The notes: generated by a model from the sequence alone, not told the origin. DNA of 64,000 bases from Pasteurellaceae bacterium RH1A (GCA_012221805.1 CP015195.1:915771-979770), one strand, 5' to 3'. Positions 1 to 8,902 are shown, counted from the stretch's first letter. Numbers and translations are program-made.

Positions 1-1
1 A

Positions 2-112
2 AGAGCAAGTAACAGCGTACACTCTTCATCTTCAGATAACGATTCTGAATTTGGATGGGTAATTTGGGTGCTTATCGCTTTAGTTATTATTGCAGTTATG
101 TCTAATAAATAG
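2..112 (+). CDS. C-terminal end of a tail-anchored membrane protein (partial)
   Basis: Only the last 36 codons are inside the window; the gene begins to the left. The visible part is a serine/aspartate-rich linker followed by one hydrophobic segment (WVIWVLIALVIIAVM) and a four-residue polar tail ending at TAG 110-112. That is the shape of a tail-anchored or C-terminally anchored protein. The next gene starts 7 nt downstream, and its ribosome binding site overlaps this stop codon, so the two are in one operon. The function cannot be named from this fragment. Given the Hsp70 and GrpE-like neighbours, a J-domain or substrate-recruiting protein would be a natural guess, but nothing visible proves it. 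Confidence 0.6.
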   Translation, partial: RASNSVHSSSSDNDSEFGWVIWVLIALVIIAVMSNK

Positions 113-119
113 GTGAGTT

Positions 120-1121
120 ATGCTAAATTTTAAGCGTAAAATTATTTTCATTATATTTCTTCCTTTTTTAGCCCATGCTGGCCAAAAGGAGGATGAACTT
201 TCAAAATTAGATTATAGATTTTCTCAACAAGAGAAAAAAATTAATAAGCAACAAAGGGATATTAATTTCCTAATTAAGAAAGATCAGAATCAGAAGAAAT
301 CTATTCTTGGCTTGGAGGCGGAGAATAAGAAACTTAAGGCTCAAATTGCTCAGATTAACCAGTCTTTAAAGGAACAAGGGCTTAATTTAGAGCAAAAAGT
401 TGCAAACGTTAGCCAAGAGACCTCTCAGCTTAGCCTAAAACAAGGGCAACAGGCAGAGGAAATGGCCTTGCACAGTCAGGAAACCAAAAGCAAGATTTTC
501 CATCTCTCTTCTGAATTAGAAAATACATCGAGTTCCGTCCTGTCTTTGGATAAGGATCTTAATCAGCAGTGGGTTTATTCTGCTCTCGGTTTAGCAGGTG
601 TTTTATTCGGAGGATTATTAGCCTATGGGTTGCTTTCTCGAAGAATTAGGCTCAGCAAACAAAATACCGAAGATATGATCGTAAAAACTCGTCAATCTTT
701 AGAAGAGGAAACCGTTAAACTAGATCATAAACTGTTAGATCTCTTAGAGAATAAACTTTCCTTAAATAAATTAGGCCCTCAAGTTAATCAGGAGCAGGAT
801 CATTTTTTAGCCTTAAAAGTGGCGGATGAAATTATTCGTATTCAGAAAAATATTGCCAATATGGATTCAGCGACTAAGGGTTTAAAACAACTAGCAGGTT
901 CAGTTAAACGAATTCAGGATAACTTCTTAGCTAATGGTTATGAATTAGTTGATATGCTGGGCAAGGAATACCACGAAGGAATGAATGTTGTGGCAAACTT
1001 TATTACCAGTGATGAAATAGAAACCAATAAACAAGTTATTACCCGAATTATTAAACCTCAGGTGAATTACCAAGGGATAATGATTCAATCTGCACAAATT
1101 GAAGTAACTATTGGAGAATAA
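120..1121 (+). CDS. Membrane-anchored coiled-coil protein with GrpE-like C-terminal domain
   Basis: 333 aa. Residues 1-20 form a signal or anchor segment, about 22-145 a long heptad-rich coiled coil, and 151-171 a clear transmembrane helix followed by the basic stop-transfer residues RRIR. Residues about 227-333 are helical and end in short beta strands. By eye this part lines up with the GrpE C-terminus: GYELVD matches GrpE GVEVIA, NVVANFITSDEI matches QAIAMVESDDV, and MIQSAQIEVTI matches TIRAAMVTVA at the beta-wing end. I infer a membrane-tethered nucleotide exchange factor for the Hsp70 encoded 2 nt downstream. No database search was possible, so the GrpE relationship is an alignment by eye. 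The start ATG follows AGGTGAG. The gene is AT-rich like its neighbours. Confidence 0.7.
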   Translation: MLNFKRKIIFIIFLPFLAHAGQKEDELSKLDYRFSQQEKKINKQQRDINFLIKKDQNQKKSILGLEAENKKLKAQIAQINQSLKEQGLNLEQKVANVSQETSQLSLKQGQQAEEMALHSQETKSKIFHLSSELENTSSSVLSLDKDLNQQWVYSALGLAGVLFGGLLAYGLLSRRIRLSKQNTEDMIVKTRQSLEEETVKLDHKLLDLLENKLSLNKLGPQVNQEQDHFLALKVADEIIRIQKNIANMDSATKGLKQLAGSVKRIQDNFLANGYELVDMLGKEYHEGMNVVANFITSDEIETNKQVITRIIKPQVNYQGIMIQSAQIEVTIGE

Positions 1122-1123
1122 AA

Positions 1124-3649
1124 ATGGCTCGTACAAAAATTGACTATGGTATTGACCTCGGGACAACCAACTCTGCAATTTCACGTATGGAAAACGGTGA
1201 AATTGTGATTAAAAAAACAGAAACCCTGAAAGATACTATGCCTTCTTGTGTTTTCATCAATAAGAAGAAAATGATTCAGGTTGGAGATTCTGCCTACAAT
1301 AATTTACGCCGAGATAAATTAACAGCCCTTAAAAATAATAATGGTGATGCTTCTAATGCCTTTATTGAGTTTAAGCGTACGATGGGAACAGATAAAACCT
1401 ATTACAGTAGTCATTTGGGTAAGGAATTAAGTTCCGAAGAACTTTCCGCAGAGATCTTAAAAACCCTTAAATCCTTTATTAAGGATGAAAATGTTGCCTC
1501 TGCTGTCATTACCGTGCCTGCTGCCTTTAAAAATAACCAGATTGATGCAACCCGTCGTGCAGCCAAATTAGCTGGTTTTGAGTATATAGAGGTTTTACAA
1601 GAACCTGTTGCGGCCGCAACGGCTTATGGTCTAAATAATAAAAATAAGGATGGTTTTTGGTTGGTTTTTGACTTTGGAGGTGGAACCTTTGATGCTGCTC
1701 TTATCAAGGTCGAAGATGGCATTATGAAAGTATTAGATACGGAAGGGGATAACTATCTAGGTGGTAAAAACCTAGACTGGGCTATTGTCGATGAGATTAT
1801 TATGCCCTATTTAGAGCAAAATTATGCAATAGATTCTTTTTTAGAAGATGATGAAAAGAAGCAGATCTTGCGTGATGCTATGAAATTCTATGCGGAAGAA
1901 ATCAAGATTAAGCTTTCCTTTAATCCTAGCCACAATGTGTTATCTGATTTAGGTGATTTGGGTGAAGATGATGAGGGTGAAGAAATTGAGCTTGATATTA
2001 TGGTCAACCAAGCAGATATGGAAAGGGTGCTCTCACCTGTTTTCCAAAAGGCGATTGACTTATGTAAGGTTTTATTAAAACGCAATAATTTATCAGGCCA
2101 TAACCTTAGCTCACTTATTCTTGTTGGAGGCCCAACCTTCTCACCTGTTTTACGTAATATGTTAACCAAGCAAATTTGTGAGCCCGACACCTCAATTGAC
2201 CCAATGACGGTTGTTTCTAAGGGAGCTGCCCTATATGCTTCAACTGTGGATTTAACAGAAGAAATCAAGGAGCAAACCCGTGATAGCCTTAAGATTCAAT
2301 TGGAGATTGGACACGAAAGCTCCAGTGTTGAACGAGAAGAGTTTGTTACCTTAAAGATTTTAGACGATAAAACAGATGGAGAAATCCCTAATAAGGTTTT
2401 TGCCAAAATTACTCGTAATGATAAGGCCTGGTCTAGTGGTAATGTAGAAATCAATAGTATTGGTGAAGTGGTTGAAGTACTCTTATTAGAGGGAAAGACT
2501 AATCAATTTGAGGTTTCTCTATACGATGAAAAGGGAAATTTATTTGAAAGTGAACCTAACCAGTTCTCTATTATTCAAGGTTTATCAGGTATTAGTTCCA
2601 TGCAGGTATTGCCGTATAACTATGGGATTGAAATTCACCAAAAATTAACCGGCAAAGATGTCTTTACTCAAATTCAGGGCTTAGAAAGAAATAAATCATT
2701 GCCTGTAACGGGAACCCGTAATGGCTTAAAAACACCTAAGGCCATTCGCCCAGGAATGGAAAGTGATTTTATTACCATTCCTCTTTACCAAGGTGAGCAT
2801 AATGCAGATGGCACAAGAGCTATTTATAATGAACATGTCTATGATGTAAGAATATCAGGGGCAGATTTACCTGGGCTCTTGCCAGAAGGGAGTGATGTTG
2901 ATTTAACAATAATGATTGATAAATCACAAAAAATTACCGTTTCTGCCTACTTCCCTTATTTGGAATATACGGCTGAGATCAAAGTGCCTGAAATCAATGC
3001 TCAAGTAGAACATGCCTTTTTAGAGGAAAAACTACAAGAGGCAAGAGAAAATATTTGGGAAATTCAATCCAATAACTCTTCTTCTAAAATTCAAAGGCTG
3101 GAAGAAAAAATTGCAGACTTAGAGGAACAATTAAACAATAACCCAAATGATGAAGATACCAAGCATCAGGTATTATCTAATTTGCGTAAAACCCTTAAAG
3201 AAATTGATAGTCATCTTGGTTCGAATGAATGGGATAATCTCGAAAGAGAGTTGCAAGAAACCTACGATAGCCTCAAAGCAGATGCAGAGAAATCCAATGA
3301 TCCGTCAATGCCGAATATCATTTCTCAGTATGCAAATCAACTAAATGAGATTGTGCGTAACCAAGATATGAAATTAGGTAAGAACTTATTGGAACAGATG
3401 AACAGTACTTCTGTTCAATTAAATCTCTTCCAACATACTCTAGGTTTTATTGCTTACTGCCATCATTCATTTGATGAAATTAGTTGGCATGATCATAATC
3501 AAGCAAGAAGATTAATAGATCAAGCTATGCAAAAAGCAACTCGAGGTGCTTCTGAAGCAGAGATTCTGTTAGTTGTTCGGGAGCTAATATCTCTAATGCC
3601 TAGAGATCAACAGCAGGCTGTCAATAATAGCTCAATTCTTATTGGATAA
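1124..3649 (+). CDS. Divergent Hsp70-family ATPase with inserted domain and coiled-coil tail
   Basis: 841 aa, about 200 longer than DnaK. The Hsp70 nucleotide-binding domain covers residues 1-380: phosphate-1 motif YGIDLGTTNSAIS, the lysine in EFKRTMG, connect-1 VITVPAAFKNNQ, phosphate-2 VFDFGGGTFDAAL and adenosine motif LILVGGPTFSPVL. The catalytic core therefore looks intact. The DnaK interdomain linker (DVLLLD) is not present; instead about 115 beta-rich residues (382-495) intervene. A substrate-domain-like beta region follows (about 496-625, with YGIEI, ITIPLYQGE and KITVSAYFP). A charged coiled-coil/helical tail ends the protein and replaces the usual lid and C-terminus. It is not the housekeeping DnaK. 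It starts 2 nt after the GrpE-like gene, so translation is probably coupled. Confidence 0.9.
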   Translation: MARTKIDYGIDLGTTNSAISRMENGEIVIKKTETLKDTMPSCVFINKKKMIQVGDSAYNNLRRDKLTALKNNNGDASNAFIEFKRTMGTDKTYYSSHLGKELSSEELSAEILKTLKSFIKDENVASAVITVPAAFKNNQIDATRRAAKLAGFEYIEVLQEPVAAATAYGLNNKNKDGFWLVFDFGGGTFDAALIKVEDGIMKVLDTEGDNYLGGKNLDWAIVDEIIMPYLEQNYAIDSFLEDDEKKQILRDAMKFYAEEIKIKLSFNPSHNVLSDLGDLGEDDEGEEIELDIMVNQADMERVLSPVFQKAIDLCKVLLKRNNLSGHNLSSLILVGGPTFSPVLRNMLTKQICEPDTSIDPMTVVSKGAALYASTVDLTEEIKEQTRDSLKIQLEIGHESSSVEREEFVTLKILDDKTDGEIPNKVFAKITRNDKAWSSGNVEINSIGEVVEVLLLEGKTNQFEVSLYDEKGNLFESEPNQFSIIQGLSGISSMQVLPYNYGIEIHQKLTGKDVFTQIQGLERNKSLPVTGTRNGLKTPKAIRPGMESDFITIPLYQGEHNADGTRAIYNEHVYDVRISGADLPGLLPEGSDVDLTIMIDKSQKITVSAYFPYLEYTAEIKVPEINAQVEHAFLEEKLQEARENIWEIQSNNSSSKIQRLEEKIADLEEQLNNNPNDEDTKHQVLSNLRKTLKEIDSHLGSNEWDNLERELQETYDSLKADAEKSNDPSMPNIISQYANQLNEIVRNQDMKLGKNLLEQMNSTSVQLNLFQHTLGFIAYCHHSFDEISWHDHNQARRLIDQAMQKATRGASEAEILLVVRELISLMPRDQQQAVNNSSILIG

Positions 3650-3657
3650 ATTATTAT

Positions 3658-3677
3658 AAGCCCATTTATATGGGCTT
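3658..3677 (+). terminator. Intrinsic terminator between Hsp70 and AAA+ genes
   Basis: Stem AAGCCCAT / ATGGGCTT with a 4-nt loop, followed by TTATTTTAAT, 8 nt after the Hsp70 stop codon. It lies inside the presumed operon, so it probably attenuates rather than abolishes expression of the downstream pseudokinase-AAA+ gene. Confidence 0.65.
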
Positions 3678-3694
3678 TTATTTTAATCTGTATT

Positions 3695-5281
3695 ATGTGT
3701 AAATTTTACTTATCAAAAGGGCAGGTTATAGATAACCGCTTTGAAATTAAATTTCAGATTTCAAGTAATGAGAAAGCTCAATCTTATCGAGCTTTAGATA
3801 AACAGTCTAATAAAACAGTATATCTTAAATTATGCTTAACCAATAATAATGAGGCCGAATTATTAAGAACTATCTCTCATCCTAATATTGTTAATTATCT
3901 CTGCCAAGGACAGTTTCAGGGTTACATTTATTTTTGTACAAGCTTTGTTAGTGGGGAAAGTTTAGCTTCCAAATTAAAGCGGGAAGAATATCTGAGTATT
4001 TTTGAGTCAACTAATCTGATCCTAGGCATATTAAATGCACTTAAGTACTTACATAACCTGCCTAATCCCATTAGCCATAATCAGTTAAGTACTGAAAATA
4101 TCTTGTTAGAATTAAAGGGGAAGGCTGAAATTATCAAAATCTCAGGGTTTGGAAAGTCTAGTTTTCAAAATGATTTTTCTCAAGATATTCTTAGTGTAGG
4201 TAAGTTATTTTATACCATGCTGTTAGGGGAGATAGAAGAAGGAATAGAAAAACTAAAGTTTCCAGATTTTTTTGATGAGAAAACTATCTATATTCTAAAA
4301 AAATGTTTGGGGTTAAATCCTTTTGCACATTATGAAAATGTTGATCAGATTATTGAAGATATTAATTCTGAATCACTGTCGTTTACAACTAGAAAAGAAA
4401 ACTTAGGGCCAAAGAAAGAGAAAGTTCTTAAAACAAAATTAAATAAACCTAAGGGGTTTTCTGCAATTGCAGGAATGGAATGTCTTAAAGCAACAATGCA
4501 ATTAGATATTATAGATGCCCTTAATCAAAAAGAAAAATATGAAGAATATGGGTTAACCATTCCTAATGGTATGTTGCTCTATGGCCCACCAGGCTGTGGA
4601 AAGACCTTTTTTGCTGAAAAATTTGCTGAGGAAATTGGTTTTCAATTTTACCAGTTAAAACCATCAGATATTCAAAGTAAATGGGTGAATGCCTCACAAG
4701 AAAATGTGAAGAATCTCTTTATTGAAGCTGAAAAGAAGGCTCCAAGCATTATTTTTATTGATGAGTTAGATGCTATTCTCCCAAGCCGAGATACCGATAA
4801 TATTAACCATATGAATACTGCAGTTGTCAATGAATTCCTCGCTCAGATGAATAATTGTGGAGAAAGAAATCTATTTATTATTGGGGCAACCAATAGGCCA
4901 AATGCGATTGATCCTGCTATTTTACGTTCAGGTCGTTTAGATAAGCATATTTATCTACCACCGCCTGATTTTTTAGCCAGAAAACAGATGTTTGAGCTTT
5001 ATCTGTCTAAACGTCCTATAGATATCCTTGACTATGAACAATTAGCTCAATTAACAGAAAATTTTGTTTCAAGTGATATCAAATTAATTTGCGATGAAGC
5101 TTCTCGTATGGCTCTCAAACAATCTAGTAAGATTACGATGGATATATTAAGCCAAACGATTAAAGATACGCCAGCTTCACTATCACCACAACAGTTATCA
5201 GAGTATGCTGAACTTGAAAAGAAATTTTCTACACAGAGAAAAGAGAAAGATAAGAAGAAGTCTAAGATAGGGTTTGTTTAG
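3695..5281 (+). CDS. Pseudokinase fused to AAA+ ATPase
   Basis: 528 aa. Residues 1-235 have a Ser/Thr-kinase fold pattern (ATP lysine K45 in VYLKL; helix FVSGESLASKL), but the catalytic residues are gone. The HRD motif reads SHN at 127-129, in the line SHNQLSTENILL. DFG reads GFG at 151-153, and the glycine loop is lost. It is therefore a pseudokinase. Residues about 260-500 form a classical AAA module of the FtsH/Cdc48/PAN type: Walker A GPPGCGKT (297-304), Walker B IIFIDELDA, sensor-1 IIGATNRP and arginine-finger region RSGRLD. The lysine-rich C-terminus ends KKKSKIGFV. There is no membrane segment and no protease motif. No good Shine-Dalgarno precedes the ATG, and a terminator-like hairpin separates it from the Hsp70 gene. 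I infer an unfoldase partner of the Hsp70. Confidence 0.85.
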   Translation: MCKFYLSKGQVIDNRFEIKFQISSNEKAQSYRALDKQSNKTVYLKLCLTNNNEAELLRTISHPNIVNYLCQGQFQGYIYFCTSFVSGESLASKLKREEYLSIFESTNLILGILNALKYLHNLPNPISHNQLSTENILLELKGKAEIIKISGFGKSSFQNDFSQDILSVGKLFYTMLLGEIEEGIEKLKFPDFFDEKTIYILKKCLGLNPFAHYENVDQIIEDINSESLSFTTRKENLGPKKEKVLKTKLNKPKGFSAIAGMECLKATMQLDIIDALNQKEKYEEYGLTIPNGMLLYGPPGCGKTFFAEKFAEEIGFQFYQLKPSDIQSKWVNASQENVKNLFIEAEKKAPSIIFIDELDAILPSRDTDNINHMNTAVVNEFLAQMNNCGERNLFIIGATNRPNAIDPAILRSGRLDKHIYLPPPDFLARKQMFELYLSKRPIDILDYEQLAQLTENFVSSDIKLICDEASRMALKQSSKITMDILSQTIKDTPASLSPQQLSEYAELEKKFSTQRKEKDKKKSKIGFV

Positions 5282-5380
5282 ATGTATGGAAGGGGAAGAT
5301 AGAAAATCTGTAAGGAAGCATTAAATGTTAGTCGAAAATATGGCATAATTTCCAATCTCCTTATTTATCAACCTCATAAT

Positions 5381-6196
5381 ATGTCACACGAACACGATTC
5401 TCTGAAAAAACTTCAGGTGGCCACCCATGCCAGCCTGCCCATGTTGCTTATGCTCTTCCTGCAAATGGTGCTCAATCACTATTTTGCCCCGGCCCAGAGC
5501 ATTTTTGTCTCGCCCTATCTCTTGGCTTTCTTTGTGCTAGGTTTGGTGAGCTTTGTGGTCTTTTTAAAAGGCGATATTTGCCCGGGCCAGAAGGGGCGAT
5601 TGACCTTTGTGTTAGGTTTCTTGCTGATTTTCGCCCTGGGCAACCTGCTTTATAGCACTCTGGGTACGCCTAAGCATATTCCGCTTGTAGTGTCGGCCAT
5701 CGCCAGCCTTTTCTTCCCGATTATCTTCCTGCGATTGCCCCAAGATGAAACCATTTACCGCACCCTGATTTATTGCGGCCTGGCCATTGTGGTGGTTGGA
5801 ATGCTCCAGTATCTCTTGGTCTATTGGGTAGAAATTCCCTCTATCTTTAACTGGTTGCGGGCCAATAATTTTGCTCAAATTCTGTTGGGGCTCTTACTCT
5901 CAGGCTGGTATCTCATGCTGGCTAAGAGCCGTTTGGAGGCTTTACTCAAGCTCTTAGTTAAGCTGGCTATTATCGCCCTCATTTTAAATTACGCCTGGTC
6001 TGTTTTCGCCTTTTATGCCTATTTACAGGTGGCAGACCAGGTCAATTTCTTGGGCTTTATCCTCTACGGCCTTAGCCAGTTTGCCATTCTTGGCCTCTTG
6101 GGCTGGTTGCTCCTTGGAAAAAACATCAAAAACCCAACCGCTTGGACGGCTGCAACAGGCCTTTCCATGCTCTATCCGCTGGTGAATATGATCTAA
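5381..6196 (+). CDS. Polytopic inner-membrane protein of unknown function
   Basis: 271 aa, almost entirely hydrophobic, with about eight predicted transmembrane helices and a short polar N-terminus (MSHEHDSLKK). I do not recognise the family and see no transporter signature or catalytic motif. Its stop codon directly abuts the ydbH start (TAAATG at 6194-6199), so the two are almost certainly co-transcribed and translationally coupled. This suggests a role in envelope or lipid homeostasis alongside YdbH-YnbE. A CATAAT element about 35 nt upstream may be the -10 of the operon promoter. Composition returns here to the GC-richer host type. Confidence 0.8.
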   Translation: MSHEHDSLKKLQVATHASLPMLLMLFLQMVLNHYFAPAQSIFVSPYLLAFFVLGLVSFVVFLKGDICPGQKGRLTFVLGFLLIFALGNLLYSTLGTPKHIPLVVSAIASLFFPIIFLRLPQDETIYRTLIYCGLAIVVVGMLQYLLVYWVEIPSIFNWLRANNFAQILLGLLLSGWYLMLAKSRLEALLKLLVKLAIIALILNYAWSVFAFYAYLQVADQVNFLGFILYGLSQFAILGLLGWLLLGKNIKNPTAWTAATGLSMLYPLVNMI

Positions 6197-8902
6197 ATGG
6201 TAACACGCGCCCTGCTCAAGCTCTTCCTGCTGCTTGCCCTCTTATTAGGGGTAGGTTGGGCTTGGCTGTCTGGCAGCTACTTGGAAAAAAGCATCAACTG
6301 GATGCTGCCCCAGGGCTGGTCGGTTTCCCTGCCCAAGGGGCTCAAAAGCTCTTGGCAGGGGCTGGGTGTGGGCGAGTTTAGCCTGGCCTATCAAGATTGT
6401 ACTCTCTTTAAAACCCAAGATTTTTCTCTGACCTGGCAGGCCAGCAATCAGGTGCTGGTGGAGCAGGCCAGCCTGGACTATGCCTGCCTAGAAAAGCTGC
6501 CTCAAAGTGAAGAAAAAAGTAGCTCATCTAGCTCACTAACTGGCCTGCTGGCCCTGATTCCCTATGGCCAGGTGCAGGTGAAATCGCTGGAATGGACTAA
6601 TTTGCCTGATGATCTCAATCCTCGCTTGTCGGGCCTGCTTGGCTCTCCCGCCCAAATGAATTTGGCCTATACGCCTGAAAAATTAAGAGCAAGACTTGAG
6701 CAAAAGCAACTCAAACTAGAAGCTGAACTGGTTGATTTTGACCTGAACCTGTCTGCCCGCTACCAAGTTGAGGAGGAAGATCATCAACTAACCTTATTTG
6801 CAAAAATAGCCGATGATCTGACCCGCTTGCCCAGCCAACTTAGCCTAAATTATGATTGGCACTTGCCTGAAGACAGCCAGGGGAAAGATCTTTCCCAAGG
6901 CACTGCCCAGCTGGATTGGCAGGAACAAGCGGGGCAAAAAGTCGGAAAATTTGCATATCAATCCAAGATTAATGAGAAAAACCAGCTAACCCTGCCCCTG
7001 GTGCTGGATGAAAATAGCCTAAACATTGAACAGGGCCAGTTCTATTGGGACTGGCTGGAGAGCTTCCCCCTACAGGGTTTTGTGAGGGCCAAACTGACGC
7101 CCAAGGCCTTGGATTTTAAGGATTTCTTCCCCTTGCAAACCTATATTCGGGTCAGCCTCCTTTCCCAAGGGGAACGGGGCAAGGGCAACTTGGTGATTGA
7201 GAACAAGGACGGGGTTTGGCAGAAAGACAGCCTGGCCCTGCCCCTGCGTTTAACGGGCGAGGTCAAGTATGGCAATTCCATCTTGTATTCTGCCGTACCC
7301 CTAGACCTACAAGGCAATTTTGATGATTTAACCCTGCGTTTTTTGCCCAGCTCCCTCATTCGGGTGTCGGGCAAGGAAAGGTTTTTGACCATCAACGACT
7401 TACGTTTTCCACTGGCCGGCATTCGGGTCAATAAGCACGGCATAAGCGGCCGCTTACAGGCCCTCTTTAAGGGTGAAAGCCCCGATTTTAAAGAAATTGC
7501 CCTGCACTTAGACGGTTATGCCAACAACTTCAAGGCCGGCCAGCTAGACTTTTTTAGCGATCCTGCTGACCCCGAGGCCGTGCGTGATCAGTGGAACTGG
7601 CGTTTTTGGGGTGGTTCAAACCTAGGCTGGCAAAACCTGCCGCTTAAGGTCAGTGGGCGAGGCCATTGGCACGAAAAACTGGTGCAACTGTCTGAATTCC
7701 AAGGGGATTTGGGCAGGATCAAGCAGCCCCTTTTCGAGCTGGCTCCGATGAAACTGGTCTTAAGTGAACCTATCGACCTGGCCTATGAACATGCTTATCT
7801 GACAGGTGGTCTACGCTTGACCAGCCCGCTTCTGGGCTTTGCCTATGGCGGGGAGCTGAAAGAGCTAGAAGCCCGCCTGAATTTCCAGGGCGAGAGTGAC
7901 AATCTCAACCTCAAGGGAGAGGTGGAGGCCGCAGGCATTGCGCCCATGCGGCTCTTTGCCCGCCGCCAGCTGACCGAACAGGCCAGCCACCTCAATGGGC
8001 GTATGTATTGGAATGAGCAGCCCATCAAGGCCTTTCAGTCTCTCATTCCCGTGCGACAAAATATGGTCATCAACCAAGGCAGGCTCAAGGGCGAAACAGC
8101 CTTTAGCTATAATGCCCTGCAGGGTTTTGTGGCGGGCGGGCATTTTTCGGTTAAGGACGGGGCCTTGTCCCTGCCTAATGGCGAAATTACTGGGGCGGAA
8201 TTTGCCCTGCCTTATCAATTCAAGCAGGGCGAATTTGACTTTGGGGTCAAAAAACCGCTGGACGTCAAAATTCGTTCGGTCAATATAGGGCTGCCCATGA
8301 CCAATGTGCGGGTTAAGGTCAATGGCCACTATCCTTATTCCCGAAAGAAACCTCTGACCCTGAGCCAGCTGTCCTTCAATCTCTTGGGTGGCCAACTGGC
8401 GGTCAATCGCTTTGCCCTGCCTCAAACCAAGGTGGCTTCTCTGGAGCTGACCAATATTGACCTGGCAGAAATTTTTGATACCGTCCAATACCAGCAAATC
8501 CAAATGAAGGGCAGGGTCAATGCCAGCCTGCCTTTCTGGCTGGAGGGCAAACCCTGCTATGTGTGCGGCGGCAAGCTGGCCCAGGTTGCCCCATCATATT
8601 TGAAATTTTCGGAGGAGTTCGTCAAGGCCATGGGCCAGGGCGGTTATACCGAGCGCATCTTGCTGGAGCTGGTCAATGGCAGCCAGCTCAATGATTTCAA
8701 GGCAGATGTAAATGTGGATGAGGAGGGCAATATGGACTTGGCCGCCCAAATCAAAACCGAGTTACTGGACAGGGAAAATGGCAAGGTAAATCTCAACTAC
8801 ACCCACAAGGAAAACCTATTTGACCTGTGGTTTTTGGTCAAGGCTGGCGATTATGCCGAAGACCAGATCCAACACAAACTCTATAAGAGGCTAGAAAAAT
8901 AA
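6197..8902 (+). CDS. ydbH: YdbH-like AsmA-family intermembrane lipid bridge protein
   Basis: 901 aa with one N-terminal membrane anchor (about residues 5-25). The long remainder is built of alternating beta strands, typical of AsmA-like bridge proteins (TamB, YhdP, YdbH). In E. coli YdbH pairs with the outer-membrane lipoprotein YnbE and acts redundantly with TamB and YhdP in moving phospholipid to the outer membrane. The identification rests on size, anchor, the C-terminal region (LDRENGKVNLNYTHKENLFD) and the ynbE-like gene overlapping its stop codon by one base. The E. coli third partner ydbL is not present downstream. Confidence 0.8.
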   Translation: MVTRALLKLFLLLALLLGVGWAWLSGSYLEKSINWMLPQGWSVSLPKGLKSSWQGLGVGEFSLAYQDCTLFKTQDFSLTWQASNQVLVEQASLDYACLEKLPQSEEKSSSSSSLTGLLALIPYGQVQVKSLEWTNLPDDLNPRLSGLLGSPAQMNLAYTPEKLRARLEQKQLKLEAELVDFDLNLSARYQVEEEDHQLTLFAKIADDLTRLPSQLSLNYDWHLPEDSQGKDLSQGTAQLDWQEQAGQKVGKFAYQSKINEKNQLTLPLVLDENSLNIEQGQFYWDWLESFPLQGFVRAKLTPKALDFKDFFPLQTYIRVSLLSQGERGKGNLVIENKDGVWQKDSLALPLRLTGEVKYGNSILYSAVPLDLQGNFDDLTLRFLPSSLIRVSGKERFLTINDLRFPLAGIRVNKHGISGRLQALFKGESPDFKEIALHLDGYANNFKAGQLDFFSDPADPEAVRDQWNWRFWGGSNLGWQNLPLKVSGRGHWHEKLVQLSEFQGDLGRIKQPLFELAPMKLVLSEPIDLAYEHAYLTGGLRLTSPLLGFAYGGELKELEARLNFQGESDNLNLKGEVEAAGIAPMRLFARRQLTEQASHLNGRMYWNEQPIKAFQSLIPVRQNMVINQGRLKGETAFSYNALQGFVAGGHFSVKDGALSLPNGEITGAEFALPYQFKQGEFDFGVKKPLDVKIRSVNIGLPMTNVRVKVNGHYPYSRKKPLTLSQLSFNLLGGQLAVNRFALPQTKVASLELTNIDLAEIFDTVQYQQIQMKGRVNASLPFWLEGKPCYVCGGKLAQVAPSYLKFSEEFVKAMGQGGYTERILLELVNGSQLNDFKADVNVDEEGNMDLAAQIKTELLDRENGKVNLNYTHKENLFDLWFLVKAGDYAEDQIQHKLYKRLEK

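Noticed and set aside
1124..3649. Hsp70 gene as the housekeeping dnaK
   Set aside because: Length 841 aa, missing interdomain linker, inserted domain, coiled-coil tail, no dnaJ beside it and AT-rich context all argue for a specialised paralogue.
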